From Salinispora mooreana (GTDB lineage: Bacteria > Actinomycetota > Actinomycetes > Mycobacteriales > Micromonosporaceae), in assembly GCF_000379065.1 (NCBI RefSeq), contig NZ_KB900614.1:2533149-2597148 (forward strand): a stretch of 64,000 nucleotides of DNA, read 5' to 3'. The stretch's first letter is position 1. Every line of letters begins with the position of its first letter. Below the pieces are notes generated by a model, which was not told the origin of the DNA, did no database searches, and saw only the letters and a program-made list of their open reading frames with translations. Positions 23,831 to 33,801 of the stretch are shown piece by piece. The position numbers and the translations under genes are program-made.

Positions 23831-25147
23831 TCAGCCCGTCACCGGGACGAAGAGCGCAAGCAGCAGGTACGCCGTCGGGAGGGCGAAGAGAACCGAGTCG
23901 AGCCGGTCCATCAGGCCGCCGTGCCCCGGCAGCAGGTTACTCATGTCCTTCACCCCGAGGTCTCGCTTGATCATGGATTCGGCCAGGTCGCCCAGGACGG
24001 CCGCGGCGGAGACAGCCACCCCGAAGAGCGCTCCCCACCAGGGCGCCACATCGAAGAACAGCCAGATCAGCAGGGCGCCACCGAGGGCCGCGGCGCCGAG
24101 CGAACCCGCCAGCCCCTCCCAGGACTTCTTCGGGCTGATCGTCGGGGCCATCGGATGCCGACCGAGGTTGGCGCCGGCCGCGTACCCACCGGTGTCGGAG
24201 AGCACCACCGCGGCCAATGTCACCAACACCCGCAGCGCACCGTCCTCCGCCGCCGCCATCAGCGCGGCAAACCCACCGAGAAACGGTACGTAGACAGCGA
24301 TCAGGGTGGTCGCGAGGGCGTCCCGGCGAAACCCGGCCAGCCCGTCACCCAGTCGCCACACCAGGGCGCCGAACACCGTGACGACCAAGCCGAGGGTCAG
24401 GGCATCGGGCCCGGCGAACCAGGCCAGTCCGGTCACCAGCACGCTCCCCGCGGCCAGCGGAACCAGCGGCGGGTGGAGACCCGCGCGACCGACCGCTTGG
24501 GTCATCTCCCAACAACCGACCGCCAGCGCCCCCGCGACGACCACCACGAAGGCGAACGGGTAGAGGAAGAGGGGCACGAGGACAAGGGCACCGAGGCCAA
24601 CCCCCACTCCGATGGCCGCCGGTAGGTTACGGCCGGCCTTGCCGGACGACCGCTGTCGGGCCGCGGCGCCGGTGGCACGACGCCGTCCCGGCCCACGCCG
24701 CCCCCGCGGTGGCGGCTGCGCGGCCGGGTCCTCGTCGGAGACTGGCCGAAGCTGGGTCGTGGGGTACTCGGACCCGGCCGGGGTGTCCCGGACCGGAGCC
24801 TGTTGGGCGGTCGGACAGTCCCGGTCGTCGGCGGGGGCGTGGCGGCCGTTTCTCGGGAACTGGTCGGGCCCACCCGCCGGCTCCGCCGGTGACCAGCCAT
24901 GCCGGCCGGTGTCGCCACGGTCATGATCGGGGGGCTCTCGACGCCCCACCATCGCAGCGGCGTCCCGGGGCGCCGCACCGGGGGCCGCCTGCGGAGTGCC
25001 CCGCGACTCGGCGGGTCGGTCCGGGGAGACGGCGAACCCGCTGCTCCACTCCTCCGGCTCGAGCTCCCGCTCGGGCCACTGCGCGGCGGAGGCCGGCCGT
25101 CCCCCACCGTGTGGTTCGGCGCTGCCGGATGACTCAACGGGGGACAT
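23831..25147 (-). CDS. cdsA: Phosphatidate cytidylyltransferase CdsA
   Basis: CTP:phosphatidate cytidylyltransferase, which makes CDP-diacylglycerol for phospholipid synthesis in the membrane. The family signature is seen as SPKKSWEGLAGSLGAAALGG followed by GDLAESMIKRDLGVKDMSNL and LPGHGGLMDRLDS. About seven to eight hydrophobic segments occupy the C-terminal 270 residues. Starting at ATG 25147 gives 438 residues with a long hydrophilic Pro/Arg-rich N-terminal tail (about 165 residues), which actinobacterial CdsA proteins often carry. No strong ribosome site marks this start, so a later one is possible. The core enzyme is complete. Confidence 0.93.
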   Translation of the reverse strand: MSPVESSGSAEPHGGGRPASAAQWPERELEPEEWSSGFAVSPDRPAESRGTPQAAPGAAPRDAAAMVGRREPPDHDRGDTGRHGWSPAEPAGGPDQFPRNGRHAPADDRDCPTAQQAPVRDTPAGSEYPTTQLRPVSDEDPAAQPPPRGRRGPGRRRATGAAARQRSSGKAGRNLPAAIGVGVGLGALVLVPLFLYPFAFVVVVAGALAVGCWEMTQAVGRAGLHPPLVPLAAGSVLVTGLAWFAGPDALTLGLVVTVFGALVWRLGDGLAGFRRDALATTLIAVYVPFLGGFAALMAAAEDGALRVLVTLAAVVLSDTGGYAAGANLGRHPMAPTISPKKSWEGLAGSLGAAALGGALLIWLFFDVAPWWGALFGVAVSAAAVLGDLAESMIKRDLGVKDMSNLLPGHGGLMDRLDSVLFALPTAYLLLALFVPVTG

Positions 25148-25452
25148 CACGCACCGGGAGGAGAGACGAGACCGACAACCAGACGCACAACCACAACCAT
25201 GTCCCCTACCCGAATGATGTTCCCTCTGGTTGACCGACGGGTCGGCCGGTCGATCCCCGCCATTCACCGCCGGGTGCCCGAGAATCGAGCCGAGCCTACT
25301 GCACTCGCCACCCCGGCATCCGCAACCGCCTCCACCGCCCAGGCCAGCCACCGGGACGGCCGGTGCGGTGCCGAGCCGCGACAGAAGGGCGGCACCGGCG
25401 GCCCCGAAAGGGGCGTGGTCGCCGGTGCCGCGTCAGCAGTCGGGCAGCGAGG
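25148..25452. other. Intergenic region between frr and cdsA
   Basis: About 305 bases without a gene. It contains the frr terminator (25390-25430) and presumably the cdsA promoter. No other structure was found. Confidence 0.55.
25390..25430 (-). terminator. Terminator downstream of frr
   Basis: Nested hairpin: outer arms CGGCACCGGCG (25390-25400) and CGCCGGTGCCG (25420-25430), inner arms GCCCC/GGGGC with a GAAA loop (25401-25414). It lies 22 bases past the frr stop. Confidence 0.8.
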
Positions 25453-26010
25453 TCAGACCTCGAGCAGCTCGGCTTCCTTGTGCTTGATCAACTCGTCCAC
25501 GGTGCCGACGAAGCGCTGGGTCAGATCATCCAGCTCCTTCTCACCACGGCGCCCGTCGTCCTCGCCGACCTCACCGGCCTTGACCAGCCGGTCCAGCTCC
25601 TCCTTGGCCTTGCGGCGGATATTGCGGACCGCCACCTTGGCCTCCTCCCCCTTGTGCCGCACCACCTTGATCATCTCGCGGCGACGCTCCTCGGTCATCT
25701 GCGGGAGGAGAATGCGCAGCTGGTTACCCTCATTGTTGGGGTTAACCCCAAGATCGGAGTCGCGGATCGCCCGCTCCATGGCGTTGGTCTGCGAGGTGTC
25801 GTACGGCTTGATGATGACCATACGGGGCTCTGGCACCCCGATCGACGCCATCTGCGGCAACGGGGTCGGACTGCCGTAGTAGTCGATGATGATCTTGGAG
25901 AACATGGCGGCGCTGGCGCGACCCGTACGGATGGCCCCGAACTCCTCCTTGGCGTGTTCGATGGCACGCCCCATCTTCTCCTCGGCCTCGAGGAGGGTTT
26001 CGTCGATCAC
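25453..26010 (-). CDS. frr: Ribosome recycling factor
   Basis: 185 residues, the normal length. It begins [20 protein letters not shown] and has the conserved [20 protein letters not shown] and the C-terminal coiled coil with [23 protein letters not shown] acts with EF-G to split post-termination ribosomes. The GTG start follows GGAG at a normal distance. The gene comes 68 bases after pyrH on the same strand. Confidence 0.98.
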   Translation of the reverse strand: MIDETLLEAEEKMGRAIEHAKEEFGAIRTGRASAAMFSKIIIDYYGSPTPLPQMASIGVPEPRMVIIKPYDTSQTNAMERAIRDSDLGVNPNNEGNQLRILLPQMTEERRREMIKVVRHKGEEAKVAVRNIRRKAKEELDRLVKAGEVGEDDGRRGEKELDDLTQRFVGTVDELIKHKEAELLEV

Positions 26011-26078
26011 CGTTCTCCTCGCCTCCTTCTATGCTCGTCGTGGCTGGTCGTGTCGGAGGACCGTCGAGGTCGAACCGC

Positions 26079-26846
26079 TCAGGTGGTGATCAGGGTGCCG
26101 ATCTTGTCGCCACCCACGGCCCGGGTAATGGTGTCGTCGCCCTGGGCGCCGAAGACCAACATCGGCAGGCCGTTCTCCATGCAGAGGCTGAACGCGGCGG
26201 CATCGGCGACCCGCAGATTTCGACGAAGTACCTCGGAGAAGGTGATCGAGTCGAACTTGCTGGCGGTCGAGTCGATCCGCGGATCCGCCGTGTAGACGCC
26301 GTCCACCCCGTTCTTGCTCATCAGCACCACATCGGCGCGGATTTCCAGGGCACGCTGCGCGGCGACGGTGTCGGTGGAGAAGTACGGCATGCCCGCACCG
26401 GCCCCGAAGATCACCACCCGCCCCTTCTCAAGGTGCCGGATGGCGCGCAGCGGAATGTAGGACTCGGCGACCTGGGCCATCGTGATGGCACTCTGCACCC
26501 GGGTCTCGATGCCCTCCTTCTCCAGAAAGTCCTGGAGTGCGAGGCAGTTCATCACCGTACCGAGCATGCCCATGTAGTCGGCCCGGGCCCGGTCCATCCC
26601 CCGCTTCTGCAACTCGGCGCCCCGGAAGAAGTTGCCTCCACCGACCACCACCGAGACCTGCACACCGCGCCGGACCACGGTCGCGATCTGCTGGGCGATG
26701 GCCTGAACAACATCGGGATCGACACCGATCGAACCCCCGCCGAACACCTCGCCGGAGAGCTTCAGCACCACCCGACGCGCGCGGCCAGGAGGCGGTGCCG
26801 TCGGATCCTCCGCCAGCAGACTCCGGTCACTCACAACCTGTGTCAT
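26079..26846 (-). CDS. pyrH: UMP kinase
   Basis: 255 residues of the amino-acid-kinase family. It phosphorylates UMP to UDP in pyrimidine synthesis. Motifs seen: [15 protein letters not shown] near residue 24, [31 protein letters not shown], and [20 protein letters not shown]. The N-terminal extension before the kinase core (about 23 residues) is usual in actinobacteria. It sits between tsf and frr, the order conserved in most bacteria. Confidence 0.98.
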   Translation of the reverse strand: MTQVVSDRSLLAEDPTAPPPGRARRVVLKLSGEVFGGGSIGVDPDVVQAIAQQIATVVRRGVQVSVVVGGGNFFRGAELQKRGMDRARADYMGMLGTVMNCLALQDFLEKEGIETRVQSAITMAQVAESYIPLRAIRHLEKGRVVIFGAGAGMPYFSTDTVAAQRALEIRADVVLMSKNGVDGVYTADPRIDSTASKFDSITFSEVLRRNLRVADAAAFSLCMENGLPMLVFGAQGDDTITRAVGGDKIGTLITT

Positions 26847-26968
26847 CCTCCCCGCCCTTCACCATGCGTACGCCCCACACGCCGCGAATTGCCGCCACCG
26901 ACCCTATGTGACGAGGAGGCCGCGGTGCTTGACACGTACACCGGCGACCTCCTCGTCCACGTTCCCGT

Positions 26969-26992
26969 CCCGAGCGCCGGCAAGCGCTCGGG
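26969..26992 (-). terminator. Hairpin just after tsf
   Basis: Perfect 8-bp arms CCCGAGCG (26969-26976) and CGCTCGGG (26985-26992) with an 8-base loop, starting 6 bases past the tsf stop. It probably stops or attenuates rpsB-tsf transcription before pyrH. Confidence 0.7.
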
Positions 26993-26998
26993 CTCGGC

Positions 26999-27826
26999 TC
27001 AGGCCTGGCCGACCTCGAACCGGATGAAGCGGGTGACCTCAACCCCGGCCTCGGCCAGAACCTGCCGCACCGGCTTCTTGTTGTCGGTGACCGACGCCTG
27101 CTCCAGCAGGACGAAGTCCTTGAAGAAGGAGTTCACCCGACCCTCGATGATCTTCGGCAGCGCCGCCTCGGGCTTGTTCTCCTCCCGGGCGGTCTGCTCG
27201 GCGATACGCCGCTCGGACTCGACGATCTCCGCCGGCACCTCGTCCCGGCTCAGGTACTGCGGGCGCATCGCGGCGATCTGCATCGCCACACCCCGCGCGT
27301 CGGCGTCACCCGCCTCATCGGTCTTGCCGGTGTACTGCACCAGCACACCGACGGCCGGCGGCAGATCCTGCGCCTTACGGTGCAGGTAGACCGCGACGGT
27401 GCCGTCCAGCTTCGCGAACCGGTTCAGCACCAGCTTCTCGCCGATCTTGGCGGACTGCTCCTGGACCAGCTCGGCGACGCCCTTGCCATCGATCTCACTG
27501 GCCAGCAGTTCCTCGGCGTTGCTCACGCCGGTGCGCTCACCGTGCTCGACCAGCTGCTGGGCCAGCGCGACGAAGCTGTCGGTCTTGGCGACGAAGTCCG
27601 TCTCGCAGTTCAGCTCCAGCAGGGCCTTGCCGGAGTGCGCGACCAAGCCGTTGGCGGCGGTCCGGCCAGCCCGCTTGCCGACATCCTTGGCGCCCTTGAC
27701 GCGCAGAACCTCGACAGCCTGGTCGAAGTCGCCCTCGGCCTCGATCAGCGCCTTCTTGCTGTCCATCATGCCGGCGCCGGTGAGGTCGCGGAGCTTCTTG
27801 ACATCCGCGGCGGTGAAGTTGGACAT
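26999..27826 (-). CDS. tsf: Elongation factor Ts
   Basis: 275 residues. Guanine-nucleotide exchange factor for EF-Tu. The N-terminal UBA-like domain ([39 protein letters not shown]) is followed by the core with [20 protein letters not shown] (the TDFVA contact). Length is typical of actinobacteria. It follows rpsB after about 90 bases, as in nearly all bacteria. Confidence 0.98.
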   Translation of the reverse strand: MSNFTAADVKKLRDLTGAGMMDSKKALIEAEGDFDQAVEVLRVKGAKDVGKRAGRTAANGLVAHSGKALLELNCETDFVAKTDSFVALAQQLVEHGERTGVSNAEELLASEIDGKGVAELVQEQSAKIGEKLVLNRFAKLDGTVAVYLHRKAQDLPPAVGVLVQYTGKTDEAGDADARGVAMQIAAMRPQYLSRDEVPAEIVESERRIAEQTAREENKPEAALPKIIEGRVNSFFKDFVLLEQASVTDNKKPVRQVLAEAGVEVTRFIRFEVGQA

Positions 27827-27916
27827 GACTCTCTCTTCAGTGGTGAGACTGCGGGTGGGATGGTCTGGATGAGGATGTACCCGGACCCCGGCCGAACGGC
27901 CGGGACGGGTAGACGG

Positions 27917-28783
27917 TCACTCCGCGGCGGCTGCCGCCGGCTGCTCGTCGGCCTTGGCCGGCTGCTCGTCGGTCTTCGCCGGCTGCTCGTCGGTCTTCTT
28001 CGGCTCCTCGAGCAGCTCGCGCTCCCACTCGGCCAGCGGCTCGTCGGTGGCGACGCCCGCCTCCGGCTTCTCGTCGGTGCCCCGACGGCGACCGGAACGG
28101 GCGATCAGGCCGTCGGCGACTGCGGCGGCCACAACCTTGGTCAGCAGCTCCGCCGAGCGGATCGCGTCGTCGTTACCCGGAATGGGGTAGTCGACCTCGT
28201 CCGGGTCGCAGTTGGTGTCGAGCACCGCGATGACCGGGATGCCCAGCTTGCGGGCCTCGTCAACGGCGATGTGCTCCTTCTTCGTGTCGACCACCCAGAT
28301 CGCGGCCGGGAGCTTCTGCATGTCCCGCAGACCCCCGAGGGTGCGCGACAGCTTTCCCTTCTCGCGGTTGAGCTGCAGGGTCTCCTTCTTGGTGTAGCCG
28401 GCCGCGGTGCCGCTCAGGTCACCGAGGGCCTCCAGCTCCTTCATCCGCTGGAGCCGCTTGTACACCGTCTGGAAGTTGGTCAGCATGCCACCGAGCCAGC
28501 GGTGGTTGACGTACGGCTGACCGACCCGGGTCGCCTGCTCGGCGATCGCCTCCTGCGCCTGCTTCTTGGTCCCGACGAAGAGGATGCTGCCCCCCTCGGC
28601 GACCGTCCCGCGCACGAACTCGTACGCCTTCTCGATGTAGTCGAGGGTCTGGCGCAGGTCGATGATGTAGATACCGTTGCGCTCGGTGAAGATGAAACGC
28701 TTCATCTTCGGGTTCCAGCGCCGGGTCTGGTGCCCGAAGTGGACACCACTCTCGAGCAGCTGGCGCATGGTCACGACGGCCAT
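27917..28783 (-). CDS. rpsB: 30S ribosomal protein S2
   Basis: 288 residues from ATG 28783, with AAGGAG 6-7 bases upstream. It starts [20 protein letters not shown] and has [40 protein letters not shown] and [20 protein letters not shown]. The last 40 residues are a charged Lys/Glu/Gln/Pro-rich tail with TDEQPAK repeats, longer than in E. coli S2 but usual in high-GC Gram-positives. It is the first gene of the rpsB-tsf pair. Confidence 0.98.
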   Translation of the reverse strand: MAVVTMRQLLESGVHFGHQTRRWNPKMKRFIFTERNGIYIIDLRQTLDYIEKAYEFVRGTVAEGGSILFVGTKKQAQEAIAEQATRVGQPYVNHRWLGGMLTNFQTVYKRLQRMKELEALGDLSGTAAGYTKKETLQLNREKGKLSRTLGGLRDMQKLPAAIWVVDTKKEHIAVDEARKLGIPVIAVLDTNCDPDEVDYPIPGNDDAIRSAELLTKVVAAAVADGLIARSGRRRGTDEKPEAGVATDEPLAEWERELLEEPKKTDEQPAKTDEQPAKADEQPAAAAAE

Positions 28784-29217
28784 GGTTACTCCTTGCGTCC
28801 CCTGGTTGTTCCGCCCGGCCGGCGGCTGGGCGTCCTGGCGCCCGGTCGTCGGCCGTGGTGGGCCCGACCCAAAGGTCGGGACCAGGGAGCCGCCGCCCCA
28901 CGGCAAGCCGCGGAGAGGGCGCGCGAGGTCGACCGCGCAAGGCGGTCGCCAGTCGACCAGTGTACGCCACCGCCCACTAACCCCGCGTTCGGGAGCAAGG
29001 GCCGCAACGCCGGGATTGTCGTAGGCCCCACCGCGGCCGGGGCCGGCGTTGACTGGCCGGGCCGACCGGGTCGGTTGCCGGCCACCAGACAGGGTTAGCG
29101 GCTGCCGGATCAGAGTTGACCGGCCGGCAGGGCCAGGGCTGACCCGGCCAGCCGGACCAACCGGCGTCGGCGGGCCGGGCAGGCCCGGATGAACCCGCAG
29201 CCAGCCCGACCGGCAGA
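28784..29217 (-). promoter_or_regulatory. Upstream region and leader of rpsB
   Basis: About 434 bases without a gene, between rpsB and the membrane-protein gene. The stretch nearest rpsB is likely a leader. It contains the hairpin CCCGACC (28863-28869), CAAA loop, GGTCGGG (28874-28880), which could be involved in S2 autoregulation or attenuation. That role is a guess from position only. The remainder is GC-rich with many GGCCGG tetramers and no supported gene. Confidence 0.5.
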
Positions 29218-30168
29218 TCAGCCGACCGCGAGCGCCGCCGCCACGAAGAGCACCAGGCCGGCGATGAGATGGGCCGTCGGCGGACGCAGCCAACCGCGAC
29301 CATCCGGCCACGACAACCCACCGGCACGCAGCCCGTACAGGCCCACGGCGAAGATCGGCACCCCGCCGACGAGGAACATCCCGGCCAGCACGTTCGCCAC
29401 CACCAGTTCCCCGGTCAACCCGTCCAGCAACACCCGCAGCGCCGGCACCTCGAAGGCCAGCACCAGGACGGCGAAGATGACCGCGAACATCGGGCGACGC
29501 GTCCGATAGACACCGTCGCTCGCCGCAGGAGCCGGCGTCGCCGCAGGAGCCGGCGTCGCCGTGGGCGACAGATCACCGCGCGGCCCGACCGGCGGCATCG
29601 CTCCGGTCGGCTGCTCCAACGGGTTCACCGCCTCGTCGGCGGGGCGCTTCGGCTCCACGATCGGGTACCCGCCCAGCGCGCCCGGCCGCCCCGGCTCCGC
29701 GACCGGACCGGCTCCACCGAAGGCGTCCGCGCTGGAGGCCGAGAGTTGGTCACGCGCCTCCCGCGAGCGCCGCCCCGGCCGGTCGGCAGCGGTGTCGCCG
29801 GTGCTCTCCGGATCGGCAGCCCGCCGCGAGCGGCTCGGCCGGTAGCCCTCAGTCTCGGACCGGGCGTCGCCGTACGCACCCATGGCGCTGAACCGTCCGG
29901 AATCGTCCTCACTGACCTGAAACGCACCGGAGTCCTCCGGACTGGCGAGCCCTCCCCGTCCGTCGCCAAAGTCCCCGTACCGACTCTCCCCGCCACCCTG
30001 CTCGAGGCCCCGGGGGTCCCCCTCGCTGTAACGGCGCTCACCCCGCCACGTCGGCTCCTGATAACCCCGCTCCCGATCGTCGTGGTACCAACGCGACTCC
30101 TGATCTTCAGTGAAACTCCGTCGTCCGTCCACGTCGGCACCGTATGCGACCGACTGCCCGGACGCCAT
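29218..30168 (-). CDS. Hypothetical membrane protein with a long polar N-terminus
   Basis: 316 residues from ATG 30168 (a longer start at 30207 is possible). The first 210 or so residues are polar and charged, low in order, with many Arg, Asp, Gly, Ser and a [15 protein letters not shown] repeat. The last 100 contain three membrane segments ([59 protein letters not shown]). I do not recognise a named family. The position next to rpsB and yraN is seen in related actinomycetes, but no function is known to me. Confidence 0.75.
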   Translation of the reverse strand: MASGQSVAYGADVDGRRSFTEDQESRWYHDDRERGYQEPTWRGERRYSEGDPRGLEQGGGESRYGDFGDGRGGLASPEDSGAFQVSEDDSGRFSAMGAYGDARSETEGYRPSRSRRAADPESTGDTAADRPGRRSREARDQLSASSADAFGGAGPVAEPGRPGALGGYPIVEPKRPADEAVNPLEQPTGAMPPVGPRGDLSPTATPAPAATPAPAASDGVYRTRRPMFAVIFAVLVLAFEVPALRVLLDGLTGELVVANVLAGMFLVGGVPIFAVGLYGLRAGGLSWPDGRGWLRPPTAHLIAGLVLFVAAALAVG

Positions 30169-30489
30169 TCGCCGGGTAGTCGGCCCCAACCTGCACCAAT
30201 CCACCAATCCTTGGTCACCCAGCCATCACTCTCCGTGTTCAACACAGTGGTCCGCTCCCACCACACGTCGGGGTAGGCCACGATCACCGCCGAAGGCGAT
30301 CTCCTTGGCCCGGCGAGAGCATGATCGCCGCCCCCAGCCCGGCCGACGCCCTCAGCACGACGGGCGTTTGATCAGCACCGATAGCACGGCGAGAGCGTGA
30401 TCGTCCGTGCGTCCACAGGCGCCCCCGTCGTCCACAGGCCCGCCCCGCCCGGACCACGGCCCGGAGCCGGCCCGGGCACCGTGCCGGGC
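30169..30489. other. Divergent intergenic region with an imperfect direct repeat
   Basis: About 320 bases between the membrane-protein gene (minus) and yraN (plus), so it likely holds both promoters. It contains a 17-bp direct repeat of the form CGGCGAGAGC(A/G)TGATCG at 30311-30327 and 30387-30403, which may be a protein-binding site. No gene is supported. Confidence 0.5.
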
Positions 30490-30846
30490 ATGAGCAGACA
30501 CCACCAGTCGGTGGGCGCATACGGAGAACGCTGCGCCCTCCGACACCTGATCACGGCAGGGCTACAGCCGGTGGCCCGCAACTGGCGCTGCCCACACGGC
30601 GAGATCGACATCATCGCCTGGGACGGCCCGGTCCTCGCCATCTGCGAGGTCAAAACCCGACGCACCGACACCTTCGGCACCCCCGCCGCGGCCGTGACCG
30701 GCACCAAGGCCCGCCGGCTACGTCTCCTCGCCGCCCACTGGCTCGCCGAGACCGGCACCCGGGCCGACGAGGTCCGCTTCGACGTGCTCTCCATCCGCCT
30801 CACCGGTGGCCCGCCCCGCGTCGAGCACCTGAAAGGGGCCTTCTGA
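30490..30846 (+). CDS. yraN: YraN/UPF0102 family nuclease-like protein
   Basis: 118 residues from ATG 30490. A restriction-endonuclease-like fold is suggested by HGEIDIIAWDG (E-x-D) and ICEVKTRR (E-x-K), the catalytic pattern of the UPF0102 family. The N-terminus (VGAYGERCALRHLITAGLQP) is the conserved GE...A...L region. It lies 15 bases before comM and runs in the same direction as comM, dprA and xerC, the usual actinobacterial grouping. Its exact role is not settled; a nucleic-acid repair or processing nuclease is likely. Confidence 0.93.
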   Translation: MSRHHQSVGAYGERCALRHLITAGLQPVARNWRCPHGEIDIIAWDGPVLAICEVKTRRTDTFGTPAAAVTGTKARRLRLLAAHWLAETGTRADEVRFDVLSIRLTGGPPRVEHLKGAF

Positions 30847-30861
30847 CATGGGAGCGCACCA

Positions 30862-32382
30862 ATGAGCTACGCCCGGGTCTGCTGCGTCGGCCTGGTCGGG
30901 GTCACCGGGCATGTACTGCAGGTCGAAGCCGACCTCGCCCCCGGCCTGCCCACCGTGGCGATCACCGGCCTACCGGACACCGCCCTGCACGAGGCGCGCG
31001 ACCGCGTCCGGGCCGCCGTGGTCAACTCCGGTCGGGCCTGGCCCAACCGCCGGATCACCATCAACCTGCTCCCCGCCACCCTGCCCAAACACGGCTCCAG
31101 CTTCGACCTCGCGATCGCGGTAGCGGTGCTGGGCAGCGCCGGGGAGCTACCACTGGCGCCGCTGGATCAGGTGGTGCTCCTCGGCGAGCTGGGCCTGGAC
31201 GGCACCGTCCGGCCCGTCCGCGGCGCCCTGCCCATGGTCGCCGCGGCGGCCCGCGCCGGCCACCACCGGGTGGTCGTTCCTCTCGACAACGCCACCGAGG
31301 CGGGCATGATCCCCAGCATCCAGGTCCACGCCGTCCACAGTCTCCGCCAGTTGGCCGCCTTCCTCACCGACGGCACCCCCCTGCCGCAGCCGCCTCCAGC
31401 CACCCCGGCGGGCCCAGCCTCCACCCTCGACCTGGCCGACGTCGCCGGACAGAGTCTGGGCCGGCGCGCCCTGGAGATCGCCGCCGCCGGCGGCCACCAC
31501 CTCGCCCTACTCGGCGCGCCCGGCGCCGGCAAGAGCATGCTCGCCGAACGGCTCCCGTCGGTCCTGCCCGAGCTGCCCGACGACGCCGCGATGGAGGTGA
31601 CCTCGCTGCACTCGATCGCCGGCCTGACGCCCACCGGTGGGCAGTTGATCCGACGACCACCGTTCCAGGCGCCGCACCACACCGCCACGGTCTCGGCGTT
31701 GGTCGGTGGAGGCTCCGGCCTCGCCCGCCCCGGCGCGGTATCCCTGGCCCACCGGGGCGTGCTGCTGCTCGATGAGGCTCCCGAATTCGATCGGCGCGCT
31801 CTCGACGCCCTCCGGCAGCCGCTCGAGCACGGCCGGGTCCGGTTGGCCCGCTCCCGAGGCGCCGCCGAATACCCGGCCCGGGTGCAGCTCGTCCTGGCCG
31901 CCAACCCCTGCCCCTGCGCCAAGCCGGCCGGGGACATCTCCTGCGACTGCACGCCACTCGCCCGACGCCGCTATCTCGGCCGCCTCTCCGGCCCGCTCCT
32001 CGACCGGGTCGACATCCAGGTGACCGTGCGGCCGGTACGCGCCGCCGAGCTGATGCAGGTGAGCTCCGGCGGTGAGCCGTCACGCGTGGTGGCCGCCCGG
32101 GTCGCGGCAGCCCGCGCGGCGGCCGTCGACCGCTGGTCCCGCCTCGGCCGACGGAGTAACGCCGAACTGCCCGGGCCGGTGCTGCGGCGGCCACCCTGGT
32201 GCCTACCCGGCCCGGACATCCGGGAACTACGTGCCCGGCTCGACCGGGGATCACTCTCGGCCCGGGGCTTCGACCGGGTTCTCCGGTTGGCGTGGACGAT
32301 CGCCGACCTGGACGGTCGGCAGCGCCCCGACGCCGAGGACGTCCGGGAGGCGATCGGCCTGCGCACCGGGGAGGCCCTGTGA
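30862..32382 (+). CDS. comM: YifB/ComM family AAA+ ATPase (Mg-chelatase-like)
   Basis: 506 residues. Hexameric AAA+ helicase that in transformable bacteria promotes branch migration during recombination of incoming DNA. The N-terminal Lon-like domain includes LPTVAITGLPDTALHEARDR. Walker A is GAPGAGKSMLAERLPSVLPE (about residue 216), Walker B GVLLLDEAPEFDRRALDALR. A zinc-like Cys cluster (NPCPCAKPAGDISCDC) and the C-terminal Mg-chelatase domain follow. All motifs are present. dprA begins 19 bases downstream. Confidence 0.96.
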   Translation: MSYARVCCVGLVGVTGHVLQVEADLAPGLPTVAITGLPDTALHEARDRVRAAVVNSGRAWPNRRITINLLPATLPKHGSSFDLAIAVAVLGSAGELPLAPLDQVVLLGELGLDGTVRPVRGALPMVAAAARAGHHRVVVPLDNATEAGMIPSIQVHAVHSLRQLAAFLTDGTPLPQPPPATPAGPASTLDLADVAGQSLGRRALEIAAAGGHHLALLGAPGAGKSMLAERLPSVLPELPDDAAMEVTSLHSIAGLTPTGGQLIRRPPFQAPHHTATVSALVGGGSGLARPGAVSLAHRGVLLLDEAPEFDRRALDALRQPLEHGRVRLARSRGAAEYPARVQLVLAANPCPCAKPAGDISCDCTPLARRRYLGRLSGPLLDRVDIQVTVRPVRAAELMQVSSGGEPSRVVAARVAAARAAAVDRWSRLGRRSNAELPGPVLRRPPWCLPGPDIRELRARLDRGSLSARGFDRVLRLAWTIADLDGRQRPDAEDVREAIGLRTGEAL

Positions 32383-32401
32383 CCAGGCGGGGAGAGGCCC
32401 T

Positions 32402-33724
32402 GTGACCGCTTGGGGAGCAGCCGGCGAAGGCTCCGGGCCGGCGGGACATCCGGAGCCGGCCGGGATACGACACCCGACGGGTGACCGATCCGCGGCGGCG
32501 CGCGACGCCGACCGACTCGCCCGAGTGGCGCTGACCTGGATCGCCGAACCAGGTAACCGGTCCGTCTTCAGCTTGGTCGAGCAGCACGGTGCGGTTGGCG
32601 CGCTGACCCTGCTGCGGGAGGGCGGCGCTCCCGAGGACGCCCTGCGGCAGACCGTGGCAGCCCGACTCTCGGCCGGAGACCCGCTGGCCGTAGCCGCAGA
32701 GGCCGTGGAGCGCGCCGACCGCCTGGGCGCCCGGCTGGTGACGCCGGTCGACGACGAGTGGCCACCGCCCGTCGCCGACCTACACCGCCTCGTGCTGGCG
32801 GGTTCGACCCGCCGGGTCGACCGGGAGACCGCCCCGCCGCTCTGCCTCTGGGTGCGGGGTGGGCACCCCCTGGCCGAGACGCTGGACCGGTCGGTCGCGG
32901 TGGTGGGCGCCCGGGCCGCGACCGGCTACGGCCTCCACGTGGGCACCGAGCTGGCGTACGGACTGGCCGAGCGGGGTTGGACGGTCGTCTCGGGCGGGGC
33001 GTTCGGAATCGACGCCGCCGCACACCGGGGGGCGCTGACCGCCGGCGGGCTGACCGTCTCCGTGCTCGCCTGCGGCCTGGACCGGCCCTACCCGACGGGC
33101 AACACCGCCCTCTTCGACCGGATCGCCGAGACCGGGCTGCTGGTCAGCGAGTGGATACCGGGAGCGGATCCGCTGCGGCCCCGGTTCCTCATCCGCAACC
33201 GGGTGATCGCCGCGGCGACCCGGGGCAGCGTGCTGGTCGAGGCCGCCGCCCGCAGCGGAGCGACCCAGACGATGCACCGTGCCCTGGCGATCGCCCGGCC
33301 GGCGATGGTGGTGCCCGGCCCGGTCACCTCCACCATGTCCGTCGGGGCGCACGAGCTGCTTCGGCAGTACCCGGAGGCCCGGCTGGTCGTCTCCCCCGCG
33401 CAGGTGCTCGAGGAGGTGGGTCGCATCGGCGGGGACCTGGCACCGCAGGTCCGCGGGCCCGCCCGGGTACGGGACCAGCTCGACGACGAGTCCATGATGG
33501 TATTGGAGACGCTGCCCCGGCGAGGCGTACGCGGAGTTGACGACATCGCCGCCCGGTCCGGGGTAGGGGCCCGGACAGCGCTGCGCAAGCTGGCCCTCCT
33601 CGAGGAACTGGGCCTGGTCAGCCGACGCGGCGACGGGTACGCGCTCTCGCCCCCGTTGACGCGGCAGGAACCGCTGACGTTTCAGGAGCCGTCGGGGCCG
33701 CAGGGGCCGGCAAGGCGCCCGTAG
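32402..33724 (+). CDS. dprA: DNA-processing protein DprA
   Basis: 440 residues from GTG 32402, with GGGGAGAGG upstream. DprA loads RecA onto incoming single-stranded DNA. The Rossmann-fold core has VAVVGARAATGYGLHVGTEL, VVSGGAFGIDAAAHRGAL, LACGLDRPYPTGNTALFD, FLIRNRVIAAATRGSVLVEA and ARSGATQTMHRALA. The C-terminus has a winged-helix-like DprA/DML1 domain (DIAARSGVGARTALRKLALL). The first 60 residues are a poorly conserved extension. Competence is not documented in this family, so a recombination-repair role is equally possible. Confidence 0.96.
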   Translation: MTAWGAAGEGSGPAGHPEPAGIRHPTGDRSAAARDADRLARVALTWIAEPGNRSVFSLVEQHGAVGALTLLREGGAPEDALRQTVAARLSAGDPLAVAAEAVERADRLGARLVTPVDDEWPPPVADLHRLVLAGSTRRVDRETAPPLCLWVRGGHPLAETLDRSVAVVGARAATGYGLHVGTELAYGLAERGWTVVSGGAFGIDAAAHRGALTAGGLTVSVLACGLDRPYPTGNTALFDRIAETGLLVSEWIPGADPLRPRFLIRNRVIAAATRGSVLVEAAARSGATQTMHRALAIARPAMVVPGPVTSTMSVGAHELLRQYPEARLVVSPAQVLEEVGRIGGDLAPQVRGPARVRDQLDDESMMVLETLPRRGVRGVDDIAARSGVGARTALRKLALLEELGLVSRRGDGYALSPPLTRQEPLTFQEPSGPQGPARRP

Positions 33725-33801
33725 GCTGATCGGGTGCACGCCCACAAGCAGCTCACCATCGGCCCGCCGGGCCGGCCCACCAATTGGTGCGAGGCCCGCC
33801 G

